A DNA stretch of 64,000 nt from Streptomyces griseocarneus (GTDB lineage: Bacteria > Actinomycetota > Actinomycetes > Streptomycetales > Streptomycetaceae): positions 1-64,000 of the forward strand of contig PENC01000022.1 in the NCBI GenBank assembly GCA_003674045.1, written 5' to 3'. Each line of letters opens with the position of its first letter. The first letter of the stretch is position 1. The notes beneath the pieces were generated by a model that saw nothing but the letters and a program-made list of their open reading frames with translations, did no database searches and was not told where the DNA came from. The position numbers were made by a program, and so were the translations under genes. Positions 42,801 through 51,334 of this stretch are shown here, one piece after another.

Positions 42801-45800
42801 CAGGCCGCGGCCGGTGTCGGCGGTGTCATCAGGACGATCCTGGCGATGCGCCACGGACGGCTGCCGCGCATGCTGCACTGCGAGGAGCCGTCGCCGCGCG
42901 TGGACTGGTCGTCGGGCACCGTACGACTCCTGACGAGGGAGCAGGAATGGCGCCCCGCCCGGCCCGGCGTCCCGCGCCGGGCCGGGGTGTCCGCGTTCGG
43001 TATCGGCGGGACCAACGCCCACGTCATCCTGGAAGAGGTACTCGAGGAGCCCGCTGCGGAGGTGCCGGCCGGGCGGTGGAGGACGGTGCCGCCCCTCCTG
43101 CTGTCGGGCGCGGATCCGCAGGCTTTGAGCGCGCAGGCCGGACAGGTGGCGTCCCTGCTGCGGGAGCAGCCCCGGCTTTCCTGCCTGGACGTCGGGTTCT
43201 CCCTGGCCACGACCCGGGCGGCGCTCAGGCATCGCGCGGCGGTGACCGGAGGGGACCGTGAGGCGCTGCTGAACGCCCTGGACGCGTTGGCGGCGCCCGG
43301 TCACGGGCCCGGCGGTACCGAGGTGAGGCCGGGCGCGTCTGCCGGACGGCCGGCGCTGCTGTTCTCGGGCCAGGGCGCGCAACGGCCCGGCATGGGACGG
43401 GAACTGCACGGTGCTTTCCCCGCCTTCGTGGCTGCCTTCGACGCCCTCTGCGATCGTTTCGACGCCACGGGCGCCCTGGAGCGGCCTCTGCGTGCCGTGC
43501 TGTGGGCGGACGGGAACACCGGCGACGCCGCCCTGCTGGACAGGACCGACTTCGCGCAGGCGGGGCTGTTCGTCTTCGAAGTGGCGTTGTTCCGGCTGCT
43601 GGAGTCCTGGGGAGTGCGGCCGGAGGCCGTGGCCGGGCACTCCGTGGGTGAGCTGGCGGCGGCTCACGTCGCGGGGGTCCTATCGGAGCCCGAAGCGGTG
43701 GAGCTGGTCGCTGCCCGGGGGCGTCTGATGCGTCAACTGCCCGGTGACGGCGTCATGGTGGCGCTGGAGGCCGCCGAGGACGAGGTGGCGGAAGAGCTGG
43801 CGGATCTGCCGGATCCGGCGCGCCGCGTGGCGATCGCGGCGGTGAACGGTCCGCGGTCGGTCGTCGTCTCCGGGGAGGAGGACGCCGTACGCGCTGTCGC
43901 CGCCCGGTTCACCGGGCGCGGACGCCGCGCCACGCGGCTGCGGGCCGGCCATGCCTTCCACTCACCGCTGGTGGAACCGATGCTCGCCGAATTCGGCCGC
44001 ATCGCCTCGGGCATGACGTACGGGACACCGCGCATCCCGGTGATGTCCACCCTGACGGGGCGGCGGGCGGCCGGTGAGGATCTGCGCTCGGCGGAGTACT
44101 GGGTGCGCCACGCCCGCGAAACCGTGCGGTTCGGGGACGCCGTGCGATGGCTCGTGAACGACGAACGGGTGAACGCCTGCGTGGAGGTGGGCCCCGACGC
44201 ACAGCTCACGGCGGCTGTCATGGGAGGTGTCGCGGGGGAGTACGAGGGGCTGGTGTGCACGGCCACCGCACGGGCCGGCGCGCCGGAGGCGGAAGCGGTG
44301 CTGACCGCGCTCGGCCGCTTGCACGCACACGGCCTGCCGGTGGACTGGCGCCGGGTGTACGAGGGCAGCGGCGCCCGGCGGGTGGACCTGCCGACCTACC
44401 CCTTCCAGCGGCAGCGCTACTGGCTGGACGACACCGCTGCCCTCGGGCCGGTCGGCCATGAGCATCCGCTGCTGACCGGGACGACCACCGTGCCCGGCAC
44501 GGAACGCCTGCTGTGCACCGGCCACCTCTCCACCGAGGCCCAGCCGTGGCTGCGTGACCACGTCATCGCCGGGCAGACCCTCGTACCCGCCGCCGCGTTC
44601 GCCGAGATGCTGATCCGCGCGGGCGACGCGTGCGGGCTGGAAGTCGTCGAGGACTTCGCGCTGCTGGCCCCGCTGCCGCTGTCCGGCTCCGGCGACGGTG
44701 TCCAGACGCAGGTGATGCTCGGCGAGGCGGACGCCTCCGGGCGCTGCGCCGCGGACGTCCACTCCCGCCCGCGGGAGTCGGGCCCGTTCGGTACGTGGAC
44801 GCACCACGGGACGGGGCGGCTCGGCCCGGCCACCGCGCACGGTGGCCATGGTTCCGGCGCCGCCACGTGGCCGCCCCCGGGCGCAGTGCCCGTGGACCTC
44901 ACGGGCGCCTACGACCGCCTGGCCGATGCCGGTTACGCGTACGGTCCTGCCTTCCGGGGCGTCACGGCCGTCTGGCGAGGGCCGGACGAGGAGGTGTGCG
45001 CCGAGGTGCGACTGCCCGGCCCGGCCAGCGCCGACGCCGGCCGGTACGGCATTCATCCCGCCCTGCTGGACGCCGCGCTGCACGCGACGGTGCTCGCCGC
45101 ACCGGACGCCGGGAGTTCCGCCCGGATGCCCTTCGCCTGGCGCGGCATGCGTCTGTACGCCGTCGGTGCCACGGCGCTGCGTGTACGCATACGCCCCACC
45201 GGCCCGGACACGGTCGCCGTGGACCTCGCCGACCCCGCGGGAAGGCCGGTGGCCCGGGTGGAGTCCCTGACCACCCGGCCGGTACCGGAATCCGTCGATA
45301 CCGCTGCCGGAGAGTTGTACGGCCTACGGTGGTCCGGCATTCCGGCCGACGGCGACGGGCCGCTCCTGTCCGTGGCGGAACCCGACGACCTCGGCCTGCG
45401 CTCCGTGCTCCCCGGGGCATCGGCCGGGAGCGGGAACACCCCCGAGACGGTGGTGGTCTCCCTGTCCTGCCGCTCCGCGGACGCCGACCCGGTCGCGGAC
45501 ACCCATACCCTGACCGCGCGTGCCCTGGCCGTGCTGCAGACTCGCCTGTCCGTCCCGGCCGCGCCGGGCTCGCGCCTCGTCGTGGTGACCCGCGGCGCCA
45601 CCTCCGCCGTGCCGGACCTGCCGGCCGCCGCGGTGTGGGGTCTGGTGCGTTCCGCGCAGGCGGAGTATCCCGGGCGCCTCACGGTCGTGGACACCGACGA
45701 CCGGCCCGAGTCCCTGCGCCTGCTGCCCGCGGCCGTCGCCACCGGCGAAGCCCAACTCTCCCTCGCCGAAGGCACCGTGCGCGTCCCCCGGCTGACGGCC

Positions 45801-47840
45801 ACCAATACCCCGCGGGACAGCCCTCCTGTCGAGGGCACGGTCCTGATGACGGGTGGCACCGGAGCCCTCGGCGGCCTGCTGGCCCGGCACCTGGTCACTC
45901 GGCACAAGGTCCGCCACCTCGTCCTCGTCAGCCGTCACGGCCTCGGGTCACCGGCCGCGCGGCGGCTGCGGGCGGAGCTCCGGGAGACCGGCGCCCGCGT
46001 GGACGTGATCGCCTGTGACGCCGCCGACCGCACCCGGCTGGCCGCCGTCGTGCAGACGTACGGGCCCGCGCTGAGCGCCGTCGTGCATGCCGCCGGGGTC
46101 CTGGACGACGGCGTGCTCGAATCCCTGGCACCCGGGCGGCTGGCCACGGTGCTGCGGCCGAAGGCGGACGCCGCCTGGAACCTCCACGAGCTGACGAAGC
46201 ATCTGCCCCTGTCGCACTTCGTCCTGTTCTCCTCGGCGGCCGGAGTGCTGGGCACGGCGGGCCAGGCCAACTACGCCGCCGCGAACACCTTCCTGGACGC
46301 GCTCGCGCACCACCGCGCCGCCCTCGGCCTGCCGGCGCTCTCCCTCGCCTGGGGCCCGTGGGCGGGCGGGGAGGGCATGGCGGCACGCACCGCCGCCCCC
46401 GACCGGGCCATGGGCGGTGTGCTCCGCGCCGTTTCCCCAGCGCAGGGTCTGGCGATGTTCGACGCCGCGCTGGGCAGCCGTGAACCGGTGCTGGCTCCGC
46501 TGCTGCCGACCCGTTCCCGACCGGCGGGCACGGCAGGCCAGCCGCTGCCGCCGCCCCTGCGCGGGCTGTTGCCCACGGCCCGCCCGGCAGCGGGGGCCAC
46601 GGCCGAGGCGGGCGACGATTCCGCGATCGCGTCCGGAGCCCGGCGGGAACGGCTCGCCGCGCTGCCCGGACCCGACCGGGCACGGGCCTTGCTCGGCCTC
46701 GTCCGCGAGGAAGCCGCCACTGTGCTCGGCCATGCCGACGCGTCCGCCGTACCGCCCGGCCGCCCCTTCACCGAGCTGGGCTTCGACTCCCTGACCGGGG
46801 TACTGCTGCGCAACCGCCTCGGCGCGCTCACCGGCCTGCCCCTGCCCGTCACCGTCGTCTTCGACCGGCCCAGCGCCGAGGAACTGGCCCGCCACCTCGA
46901 CGAGGAGCTGGGCAACACCCGCTTCGAAGGAGTCCCCGCCACCGGGCCCACCGCCGTCCCGCGGGGAACGGCACGGCCACCACAGACCCTCGCCTCCCTC
47001 TACCGGCGCGTGTGCGAGACGGGCGATGTCGTGTCGGCGATGCATTTGCTGGTGACCGCCTCGCTCGCCCTGCCCGCCTTCGAACGCGCCGACAGCGCCC
47101 GGCACCGGCTCGCACCCCTCCGACTCGCCGAAGGCACCGCAGGTCCCGCGCTCGTGTGCTTCCCCGGTTTCTCTCCCGCTCTGGGCCGGCCCTGGCACGC
47201 CACGCTGGCCTCCGCCTTCGGCGGAGAGCGGGACGTCCTCGAGATCCGGCACCCCGGCGTCCCGGAAGGGGACGCCGTCCCGCGCGACTGGCGGACCCTC
47301 GTGGACCTGCACGCCGACACCGTGCGCACATACCTCGGCGACCGCCCGTACGCCGTCCTCGGCTCCTCGATGGGAGGCTGCCCCGCGCACTCGGTGGCCG
47401 CGCGCCTCGCGGCGACCGGCACACCACCGCTCGGCCTCGTCCTCCTCGACACCTACCACGTCACCCCGGACCTGGAGAGCGAGCCGTGGCTGCTCGCCCT
47501 GCCCGCCCGCATCCCCTGGCAGATGGGCGAGCGGTTCGACACCGCCGTGGACGACACGTCCATGGCCGCGCTCGGCGCCTACACCCGCATCGCCCGCGGC
47601 TGGCAGCCGGAACCGACGGACGTCCCCACCCTGCTGCTCCGCGCCACCGAACCGCTGCCGCAGCCACCAGCCCATGACGGGCCTGAACTGCGGTTCGGGG
47701 AGCGGCGAACGTCCTGGCCGGTGCCGCACACCGCCGTGGACGTCCCTGGCAACCACTGGAGCATGACCGAGGAACACGCGCCCACGACGGCAGAGGCCAT
47801 CCGGGCATGGCTCGCGGCCACCGGCAATGTCCAGGCGTGA
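39831..47840 (+). CDS. Single-module type I PKS: CAL-ACP-KS-AT-DH-KR-ACP-TE
   Basis: A 2669-residue assembly-line protein. The CAL ligase (1-530; YTSGTTGRSKG, TPSGKTDRP) activates a free acid and loads ACP1 (Ser580, in the variant GVTSL). KS: Cys814 (DTACSSS). AT: Ser1271 (GHSVGE) and HAFH at 1374-1377, predicting malonyl-CoA. DH: His1577 in DHVIAGQTLVP. KR: TGGTGALGG near 2007, Tyr2148, and an LDD motif predicting the B-type alcohol. ACP2: Ser2320. TE: Ser2513 (GSSMGG) and His2642. No ER, so the released acid should be the starter lengthened by two carbons with a 2,3-double bond. Residue 131 is a TTA codon (40221-40223), implying bldA dependence. ATG 39831 matches the ligase N-terminus. The starter acid is unknown. 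Confidence 0.93.
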   Translation: MTEIRSELIRALPGVLKEHAARARGKTAFQDIRRGVTYQELEERTCRLAGHLARLGVRRGDRVALLLGNRVETVESFLAVLRAGAVGVPLDPAAADAELAHFLDDSGAAAVVTEETLLPRVSRMADARPELRSRILVVGTGTMPDGAATGTHVFERLAVTDPGRAPRDDLGLDEAAWILYTSGTTGRSKGVLSSQRAALWSVAAAYVPSWGLDPQDRLLWPLPLFHAYAHSLCLLGVVAVGASAYLLDRGASVAQALAEQRFTVVAGVPATYRLLTSEIREGSRPPTGLRLCVTAGAPCPPELRADVEELLGAPLLSGYGSTETCGKIAVDRLADAGGTGSRGVPVPGVEVRLTDPAGGGDVADGGEGEIWVRGPNLMLGYHDRPDDTARVGKDGWYRTGDLGRRARHGGLRVTGRVKELIIRGGENINPVEVEHVLLACPGVVDAAVVGRPHDVLGEVPVAFVVAHPQCGIDTDEVRALCRERLSGFKVPDEVYETGSVPRTPSGKTDRPALARQLAERLGSAREAAASGLRRSLAALAPSGQYDAVLRLVIAAAAHASGVPERDVEPGRPFTSFGVTSLGGVLLRDRLGAATGLELPATLVFDHPTPAAAAAFLQAALLDARAPEGRPGRGRPRPPAAEPVAVVTMACRYPGGVTSPEELWQLVVDGADATSDIPGDRGWDPAGLFDPDPDRLGTSVTRRGGFLRGAADFDAAFFGMSPREALATDPQQRLLLEVTWEALERAGIDPTALRGSDTGVFVGVMHDDYAGRLLHRGPHELEAHLALGSAGSVASGRIAYTLDLRGPAVTVDTACSSSLVAMHSAAQALRSGECSLAVAGGATVMATAAPFVAFSRLRGLAPDGRCKPFSAAADGTGWAEGAGVVLLELLSDARRNGHPVLAVLRGSAVGSDGASNGLTAPSGPAQQEVMGQALAAAGLSPADIDMVETHGTGTALGDPVEAGALQAVYGRGRPGGRPLWLGALKSNIGHTQAAAGVGGVIRTILAMRHGRLPRMLHCEEPSPRVDWSSGTVRLLTREQEWRPARPGVPRRAGVSAFGIGGTNAHVILEEVLEEPAAEVPAGRWRTVPPLLLSGADPQALSAQAGQVASLLREQPRLSCLDVGFSLATTRAALRHRAAVTGGDREALLNALDALAAPGHGPGGTEVRPGASAGRPALLFSGQGAQRPGMGRELHGAFPAFVAAFDALCDRFDATGALERPLRAVLWADGNTGDAALLDRTDFAQAGLFVFEVALFRLLESWGVRPEAVAGHSVGELAAAHVAGVLSEPEAVELVAARGRLMRQLPGDGVMVALEAAEDEVAEELADLPDPARRVAIAAVNGPRSVVVSGEEDAVRAVAARFTGRGRRATRLRAGHAFHSPLVEPMLAEFGRIASGMTYGTPRIPVMSTLTGRRAAGEDLRSAEYWVRHARETVRFGDAVRWLVNDERVNACVEVGPDAQLTAAVMGGVAGEYEGLVCTATARAGAPEAEAVLTALGRLHAHGLPVDWRRVYEGSGARRVDLPTYPFQRQRYWLDDTAALGPVGHEHPLLTGTTTVPGTERLLCTGHLSTEAQPWLRDHVIAGQTLVPAAAFAEMLIRAGDACGLEVVEDFALLAPLPLSGSGDGVQTQVMLGEADASGRCAADVHSRPRESGPFGTWTHHGTGRLGPATAHGGHGSGAATWPPPGAVPVDLTGAYDRLADAGYAYGPAFRGVTAVWRGPDEEVCAEVRLPGPASADAGRYGIHPALLDAALHATVLAAPDAGSSARMPFAWRGMRLYAVGATALRVRIRPTGPDTVAVDLADPAGRPVARVESLTTRPVPESVDTAAGELYGLRWSGIPADGDGPLLSVAEPDDLGLRSVLPGASAGSGNTPETVVVSLSCRSADADPVADTHTLTARALAVLQTRLSVPAAPGSRLVVVTRGATSAVPDLPAAAVWGLVRSAQAEYPGRLTVVDTDDRPESLRLLPAAVATGEAQLSLAEGTVRVPRLTATNTPRDSPPVEGTVLMTGGTGALGGLLARHLVTRHKVRHLVLVSRHGLGSPAARRLRAELRETGARVDVIACDAADRTRLAAVVQTYGPALSAVVHAAGVLDDGVLESLAPGRLATVLRPKADAAWNLHELTKHLPLSHFVLFSSAAGVLGTAGQANYAAANTFLDALAHHRAALGLPALSLAWGPWAGGEGMAARTAAPDRAMGGVLRAVSPAQGLAMFDAALGSREPVLAPLLPTRSRPAGTAGQPLPPPLRGLLPTARPAAGATAEAGDDSAIASGARRERLAALPGPDRARALLGLVREEAATVLGHADASAVPPGRPFTELGFDSLTGVLLRNRLGALTGLPLPVTVVFDRPSAEELARHLDEELGNTRFEGVPATGPTAVPRGTARPPQTLASLYRRVCETGDVVSAMHLLVTASLALPAFERADSARHRLAPLRLAEGTAGPALVCFPGFSPALGRPWHATLASAFGGERDVLEIRHPGVPEGDAVPRDWRTLVDLHADTVRTYLGDRPYAVLGSSMGGCPAHSVAARLAATGTPPLGLVLLDTYHVTPDLESEPWLLALPARIPWQMGERFDTAVDDTSMAALGAYTRIARGWQPEPTDVPTLLLRATEPLPQPPAHDGPELRFGERRTSWPVPHTAVDVPGNHWSMTEEHAPTTAEAIRAWLAATGNVQA

Positions 47841-48655
47841 TGCGGTGCGATGCCGCGTCGGCGCCTTGCCTCGCTTGCGGCCGGGGGAGGGGTTACGCCG
47901 GGATGCCCGACGCCAGGGACACCGTCCGAAGACGAGTGCCCGCACGTGACGGGATCGGATTTCCGAATGCTGATACCGGGCTCTGTATTGATATGAGTGG
48001 AGCCTCGGCGAAGATGTTTGCCGACCGGATTCTCGCCAAGTCGGACCACGGGAATCGGATGCGGGCCGCCTGGCTTAAGCGTTACCGCGGGTTTCGGGGC
48101 CCGCTTTCCAGCCAGCGAACTCCCGTTCAATATTCAACGGTTGACGTGGGCGGGTCGGTCGTGCGTTATATTCGACGAGGCGCCGCGTTCGTAATGAACC
48201 GTCAGACCGACGTTTTATGTAGAACGCGCGGGCGTGCCGTACGTCGTGCATCCCGAAAGCAGGCCGCGAGCCACCATTCCTCGTCGAGCCGTACGCCCAC
48301 GCAGTGTCTTGGTCAACCTTAGGCAAAGGCTGTATGTCCGTCCACCCGATATCGGGCTCCATCAGATCCTCCTGCAACTTCCCTTTTTCATGCCGGTCTC
48401 TCCGCGCATCGTCCCTTGCGTCTTCCGTCGCACGGGAAGTTTCCCAAAGTCGTAACCCGCAAGTCCGGTGGTATCACCGGCGCCCCCACTTTCTCCTGAT
48501 CTCCGCATGAAGAATGGCGAGAGTTCACTCCGCGGACCCCGAACCGCACAGGACCGGACCCGCATTCCCCGGCCTCGCCGTACTGGCGACGACGCCGCCA
48601 TTTTCCATATCTCACCCGGTGCCTTTGGGGGCGCCCTCACCGTGGTTGGCAAAAG
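47841..48655. other. 815-bp low-GC gap between PKS and MFS exporter
   Basis: Noticeably richer in A+T than the flanking genes, especially 47960-48200 and 48400-48660. Open frames in it have no family features. A promoter-like pair TTGACG (48141-48146) and TATATT (48167-48172) is present but its 20-base spacing is too long for a standard sigma-70 promoter. It probably holds the promoter of the MFS-GNAT-LuxE-LuxC genes and may be a scar of DNA acquisition or of lost genes. Confidence 0.45.
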
Positions 48656-49996
48656 ATGAACCGTAAGGGAACAACCCCTTCTGCGAGCCCTGCTGACGCG
48701 GGCGCATACGACGGGTCTCGGGCCGGTGATGCTCAGCCGGTCGAACCCCGGAGCAGTGCGCCCGAAGCCGCCGGAGCTTCGACACCGCGCCGCCCATTGC
48801 TGCTGCGCAATCAGGATTTCGCCCGGGTGTGGGGTGCGCAGCTGCTGAGCCAGTGCGCCACTCGCATGTACCAGATGGCCGTCCTGTGGTGGATTCTCGG
48901 CAAGGTCGCGTCCGATGAACGCGGTCTGGCCTCCGGCATCCTCCTGGCCTGCGCGGCGCTGCCGCCCGTGCTGTGTGCCCCGTTGATCGCCCGTGCCATC
49001 GCCCGGCATCCCAGCCGCGGCGTGCTGCGCTCGTCGGTGGGTGCGGCGGCCGTGCTGGCCGCCGTGATCGCCGCCTACGCCGCCTCGGCGGACGTGCCGA
49101 TGCCGGTCGTCTACCCGGTGATGCTCGGGCTGGCGGCCTGTCAGGCGCTGTTCGATCCGTGCCTGTCCAAGGCCATCCCGGAGCTGGTCGACGACGCGGA
49201 CATCGAGAACGCCACCGCTTTCGAGCAGTCGACGTTCTCCCTGGTGGGCATGGCGGGCGCGCTGCTCGGCGCCGCTCTCGTCGACTACGTCGGCCTGGCG
49301 GGCGTGGCGGCCATCGGGGCGCTGGCCTACCTCGGTGCGGCCCTGCTGGTGACCCGGGCCCGTTTCTCCCCTCTCGCCGGGGCGGATGAGGAGGAGACAC
49401 CAGGGGGCCTGGCACGTACGTGGCGGATGCTGGCCGACCTGCCCTTCATACGCCTGGCCCTGATGTGCTTCGCGGTGGCCAACTTCTTCATCACCGCGAC
49501 CTTCCTGGTCCTGCCGCTGTACACCAAGAACGTCCTGGACGCCCCGGCCCTGACCCTGGGTCTGCTGGAGGGTTCCCTCTGGCTGGGCATGCTGCTCGGC
49601 ATCTTCACCGGTGGCCGTCTGCCGGGCCACCCGGGCCACGTCGGCGCCGCCTGCATCGCCCTGTTCGGGGCTGCCCTCGTCCTGCCCGGCCTTGTCGCCG
49701 ACCGCGAGCTGTTCGTGGTGTGCCTGATTGTCGCGGGCTGGGCGGTCGGAGCCACGAACGTGGTGTTCGTGGCACTGTTCCAGCGCAGTGTGCCGCCCGC
49801 CGCCAGGCCGGCTTTCTTCTCCACCATGCTCGCGCTGCTCGGGGTCAGCTTCCCGCTGGCCTCCCTGGTCTTCGGTCTGGTGGGCGATGTGGTCCCGGCC
49901 CAGACCCTGTGCCTGACCCAGGCCGTGTGCCTGCCGCCGATCGCCGCGGTCCTGTTCGCCCGCGTCCGCTCCTCGGCGCGGCCGGATGCCGCCTGA
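48656..49996 (+). CDS. MFS transporter (EntS/MFS_3-like)
   Basis: A 446-residue, 12-helix permease with a 45-residue Pro/Ser/Ala-rich N-terminal tail. Marks include LLLRNQDFARVWGAQLLSQC before helix 1, LSKAIPELVDDADIENATAF in the helix 4-5 region and the C-terminal FQRSVPPAARPAFFSTMLAL. This pattern is typical of the enterobactin-exporter-like MFS group rather than of sugar porters. Located between the PKS and the GNAT-LuxE-LuxC operon, it is a candidate exporter of the cluster product. The start has only a weak ribosome binding site; the low-GC region upstream likely carries its promoter. Confidence 0.87.
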   Translation: MNRKGTTPSASPADAGAYDGSRAGDAQPVEPRSSAPEAAGASTPRRPLLLRNQDFARVWGAQLLSQCATRMYQMAVLWWILGKVASDERGLASGILLACAALPPVLCAPLIARAIARHPSRGVLRSSVGAAAVLAAVIAAYAASADVPMPVVYPVMLGLAACQALFDPCLSKAIPELVDDADIENATAFEQSTFSLVGMAGALLGAALVDYVGLAGVAAIGALAYLGAALLVTRARFSPLAGADEEETPGGLARTWRMLADLPFIRLALMCFAVANFFITATFLVLPLYTKNVLDAPALTLGLLEGSLWLGMLLGIFTGGRLPGHPGHVGAACIALFGAALVLPGLVADRELFVVCLIVAGWAVGATNVVFVALFQRSVPPAARPAFFSTMLALLGVSFPLASLVFGLVGDVVPAQTLCLTQAVCLPPIAAVLFARVRSSARPDAA

Positions 49997-50116
49997 GCCG
50001 GTTCCGGCTGCCCCCTGCGCGCTGAACCCCGCCTACCGGCCGGTCGCGGCCGGTAGGCCCGGGCTTCCTTCTTCTCCGCATGACTTCTCCGCATGACTTC
50101 GACGAACGGAGTTTTT

Positions 50117-51334
50117 GTGACTGAAATGCTGCCGTGGACCACTGGCCACGGCACCGTACTGATAGATATCGCCGACGTCCGCGACGTGGCGGCGCTCCGT
50201 CAGCTGTACTTCGCCGTGTACGGCCCCTCCTATCCGTTGCGCCTGGGCACCGACCCGGCCGTGATGACGGCCGCGCTCGAAGCGCCCGGCGTGCGGTGGC
50301 TGGTCGCCCGGCACGCGGAGAGCGGCGACGTCGTGGGCTCGGCGGTGCTGCGCGGTGACGTCACCGCGCGGATCGGCAAGGTCGAGGGGCTTGCCGTGCA
50401 CCCCGGCCACGCGGGCGCGGGCATCGCCCGGGCGCTGCTGTCCGAGCTGTGCGAGGAGGCCTTCGGCCCCCACGGCGCGATGGATTCCGTGTACGCCACG
50501 GCCCGCTGCGTCTCCCCGGTGCCGCAGCGGGCCCTGATGCGGCAGGGTTTCCGGCCGATGGGCCTGCTGCCCGGAGCGGTGGAGCTCCATCAGCGCGAGA
50601 CGCTGGCGCTGGTGATCCGGCACCGCGAGGGAGTGCTCGCCCGGCGCGCCCCGATCCCCGAAGTGCCCGAGCGGATCCTGCCCTTGCTGGAGGCGGCCGC
50701 CCGCGCCACGGGACACCTCGACTTCACCGGTGTGCGGCCGCGCCCGGCGCCGCCGCAGGTGTGCCCGAGGCCGGAGGCGGAGCCGATCGAGGTGATCCAG
50801 GCGACGGGCTTCGTACAGCGCCGCTACGCGCAGAAGGCACGCGGCAGTGTGCCGTCGCTGCCGCTGAGCCCGCCCAATGTGCTCCTCACCCCGCAGGACG
50901 GCCGGTTCGAGGCGTACGGCGTGATCGACAAGGAAGGGGGATGCGGCACACTGCTCGACGTCGTCCCCTCCACCGCCTCTCCGGGCGGAATCGCGCCTCC
51001 GGACGGAACCGCCTCTCCGGGCGAGGGCCTCGGCGATGTCGTGCACGCCATGGCCAAGCACGGCGCCGCGTACGTCGAGACGCTGCTGCCGCTGGCCGAC
51101 CACGAGCGCCTGGAGCGCTACCTCGCGCACGGCTTCGTCCCCAGCGCGCTGTATCCGGCGATGCGGCACGACGACGGCGTGTGGCACGACTACGTGCTCC
51201 TCGCGCACGCCTCCGGCCGCCCGGACTTCCGCGCCCTGGACACCGACGCCGCGTTCGCACCCTACGTGGAGCAGTACAGCCGGTCATGGACCGCGACCTA
51301 CCTCAACACTTTCACCACGGAGCCCCCGCGATGA
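50117..51334 (+). CDS. GNAT family N-acetyltransferase, two-domain
   Basis: About 405 residues. The N-terminal half is a GNAT fold with the acetyl-CoA loop EGLAVHPGHAGAGIARALLS near residue 90 and FGPHGAMDSVYATARCVSPV after it. The C-terminal half appears to be a second, degenerate GNAT-like domain (HGAAYVETLLPLADHERLER, FVPSALYPAMRHDDGVWHDY). A six-residue repeat lies between them. GTG 50117 is chosen because GGAG ends 5 bases upstream; ATG 50093 is also in frame. Its stop overlaps the LuxE-like gene start by 4 bases (ATGA), so it works with the acyl reductase genes. The donor may be acetyl or a longer acyl group. Confidence 0.82.
   Translation: MTEMLPWTTGHGTVLIDIADVRDVAALRQLYFAVYGPSYPLRLGTDPAVMTAALEAPGVRWLVARHAESGDVVGSAVLRGDVTARIGKVEGLAVHPGHAGAGIARALLSELCEEAFGPHGAMDSVYATARCVSPVPQRALMRQGFRPMGLLPGAVELHQRETLALVIRHREGVLARRAPIPEVPERILPLLEAAARATGHLDFTGVRPRPAPPQVCPRPEAEPIEVIQATGFVQRRYAQKARGSVPSLPLSPPNVLLTPQDGRFEAYGVIDKEGGCGTLLDVVPSTASPGGIAPPDGTASPGEGLGDVVHAMAKHGAAYVETLLPLADHERLERYLAHGFVPSALYPAMRHDDGVWHDYVLLAHASGRPDFRALDTDAAFAPYVEQYSRSWTATYLNTFTTEPPR
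50972..51025 (+). repeat. Three imperfect 18-bp tandem repeats inside the GNAT gene
   Basis: Units at 50972-50989, 50990-51007 and 51008-51025 encode TASPGG, IAPPDG and TASPGE, starting at residue 286. It forms a flexible Pro/Gly linker in the second domain and is in frame, so copy changes would not disrupt the gene. Confidence 0.7.

Noticed and set aside
40851..43667. 938-codon minus-strand open frame across the PKS
   Set aside because: Antisense shadow; His/Gln/Arg/Gly-rich and without recognisable domains, while the PKS motifs are intact on the plus strand.
48141..48172. TTGACG and TATATT as a sigma-70 promoter
   Set aside because: Spacing is 20 bases, outside the usual 16-18; kept only as a remark in the gap entry.
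48075..48377. 100-codon minus-strand frame in the gap after the PKS
   Set aside because: No ribosome binding site or family features, and it lies in AT-rich non-coding sequence.
50972..51025. Tandem 18-bp repeats as a CRISPR or regulatory repeat
   Set aside because: Three in-frame imperfect copies with no spacers inside a coding gene; a simple protein linker explains them.
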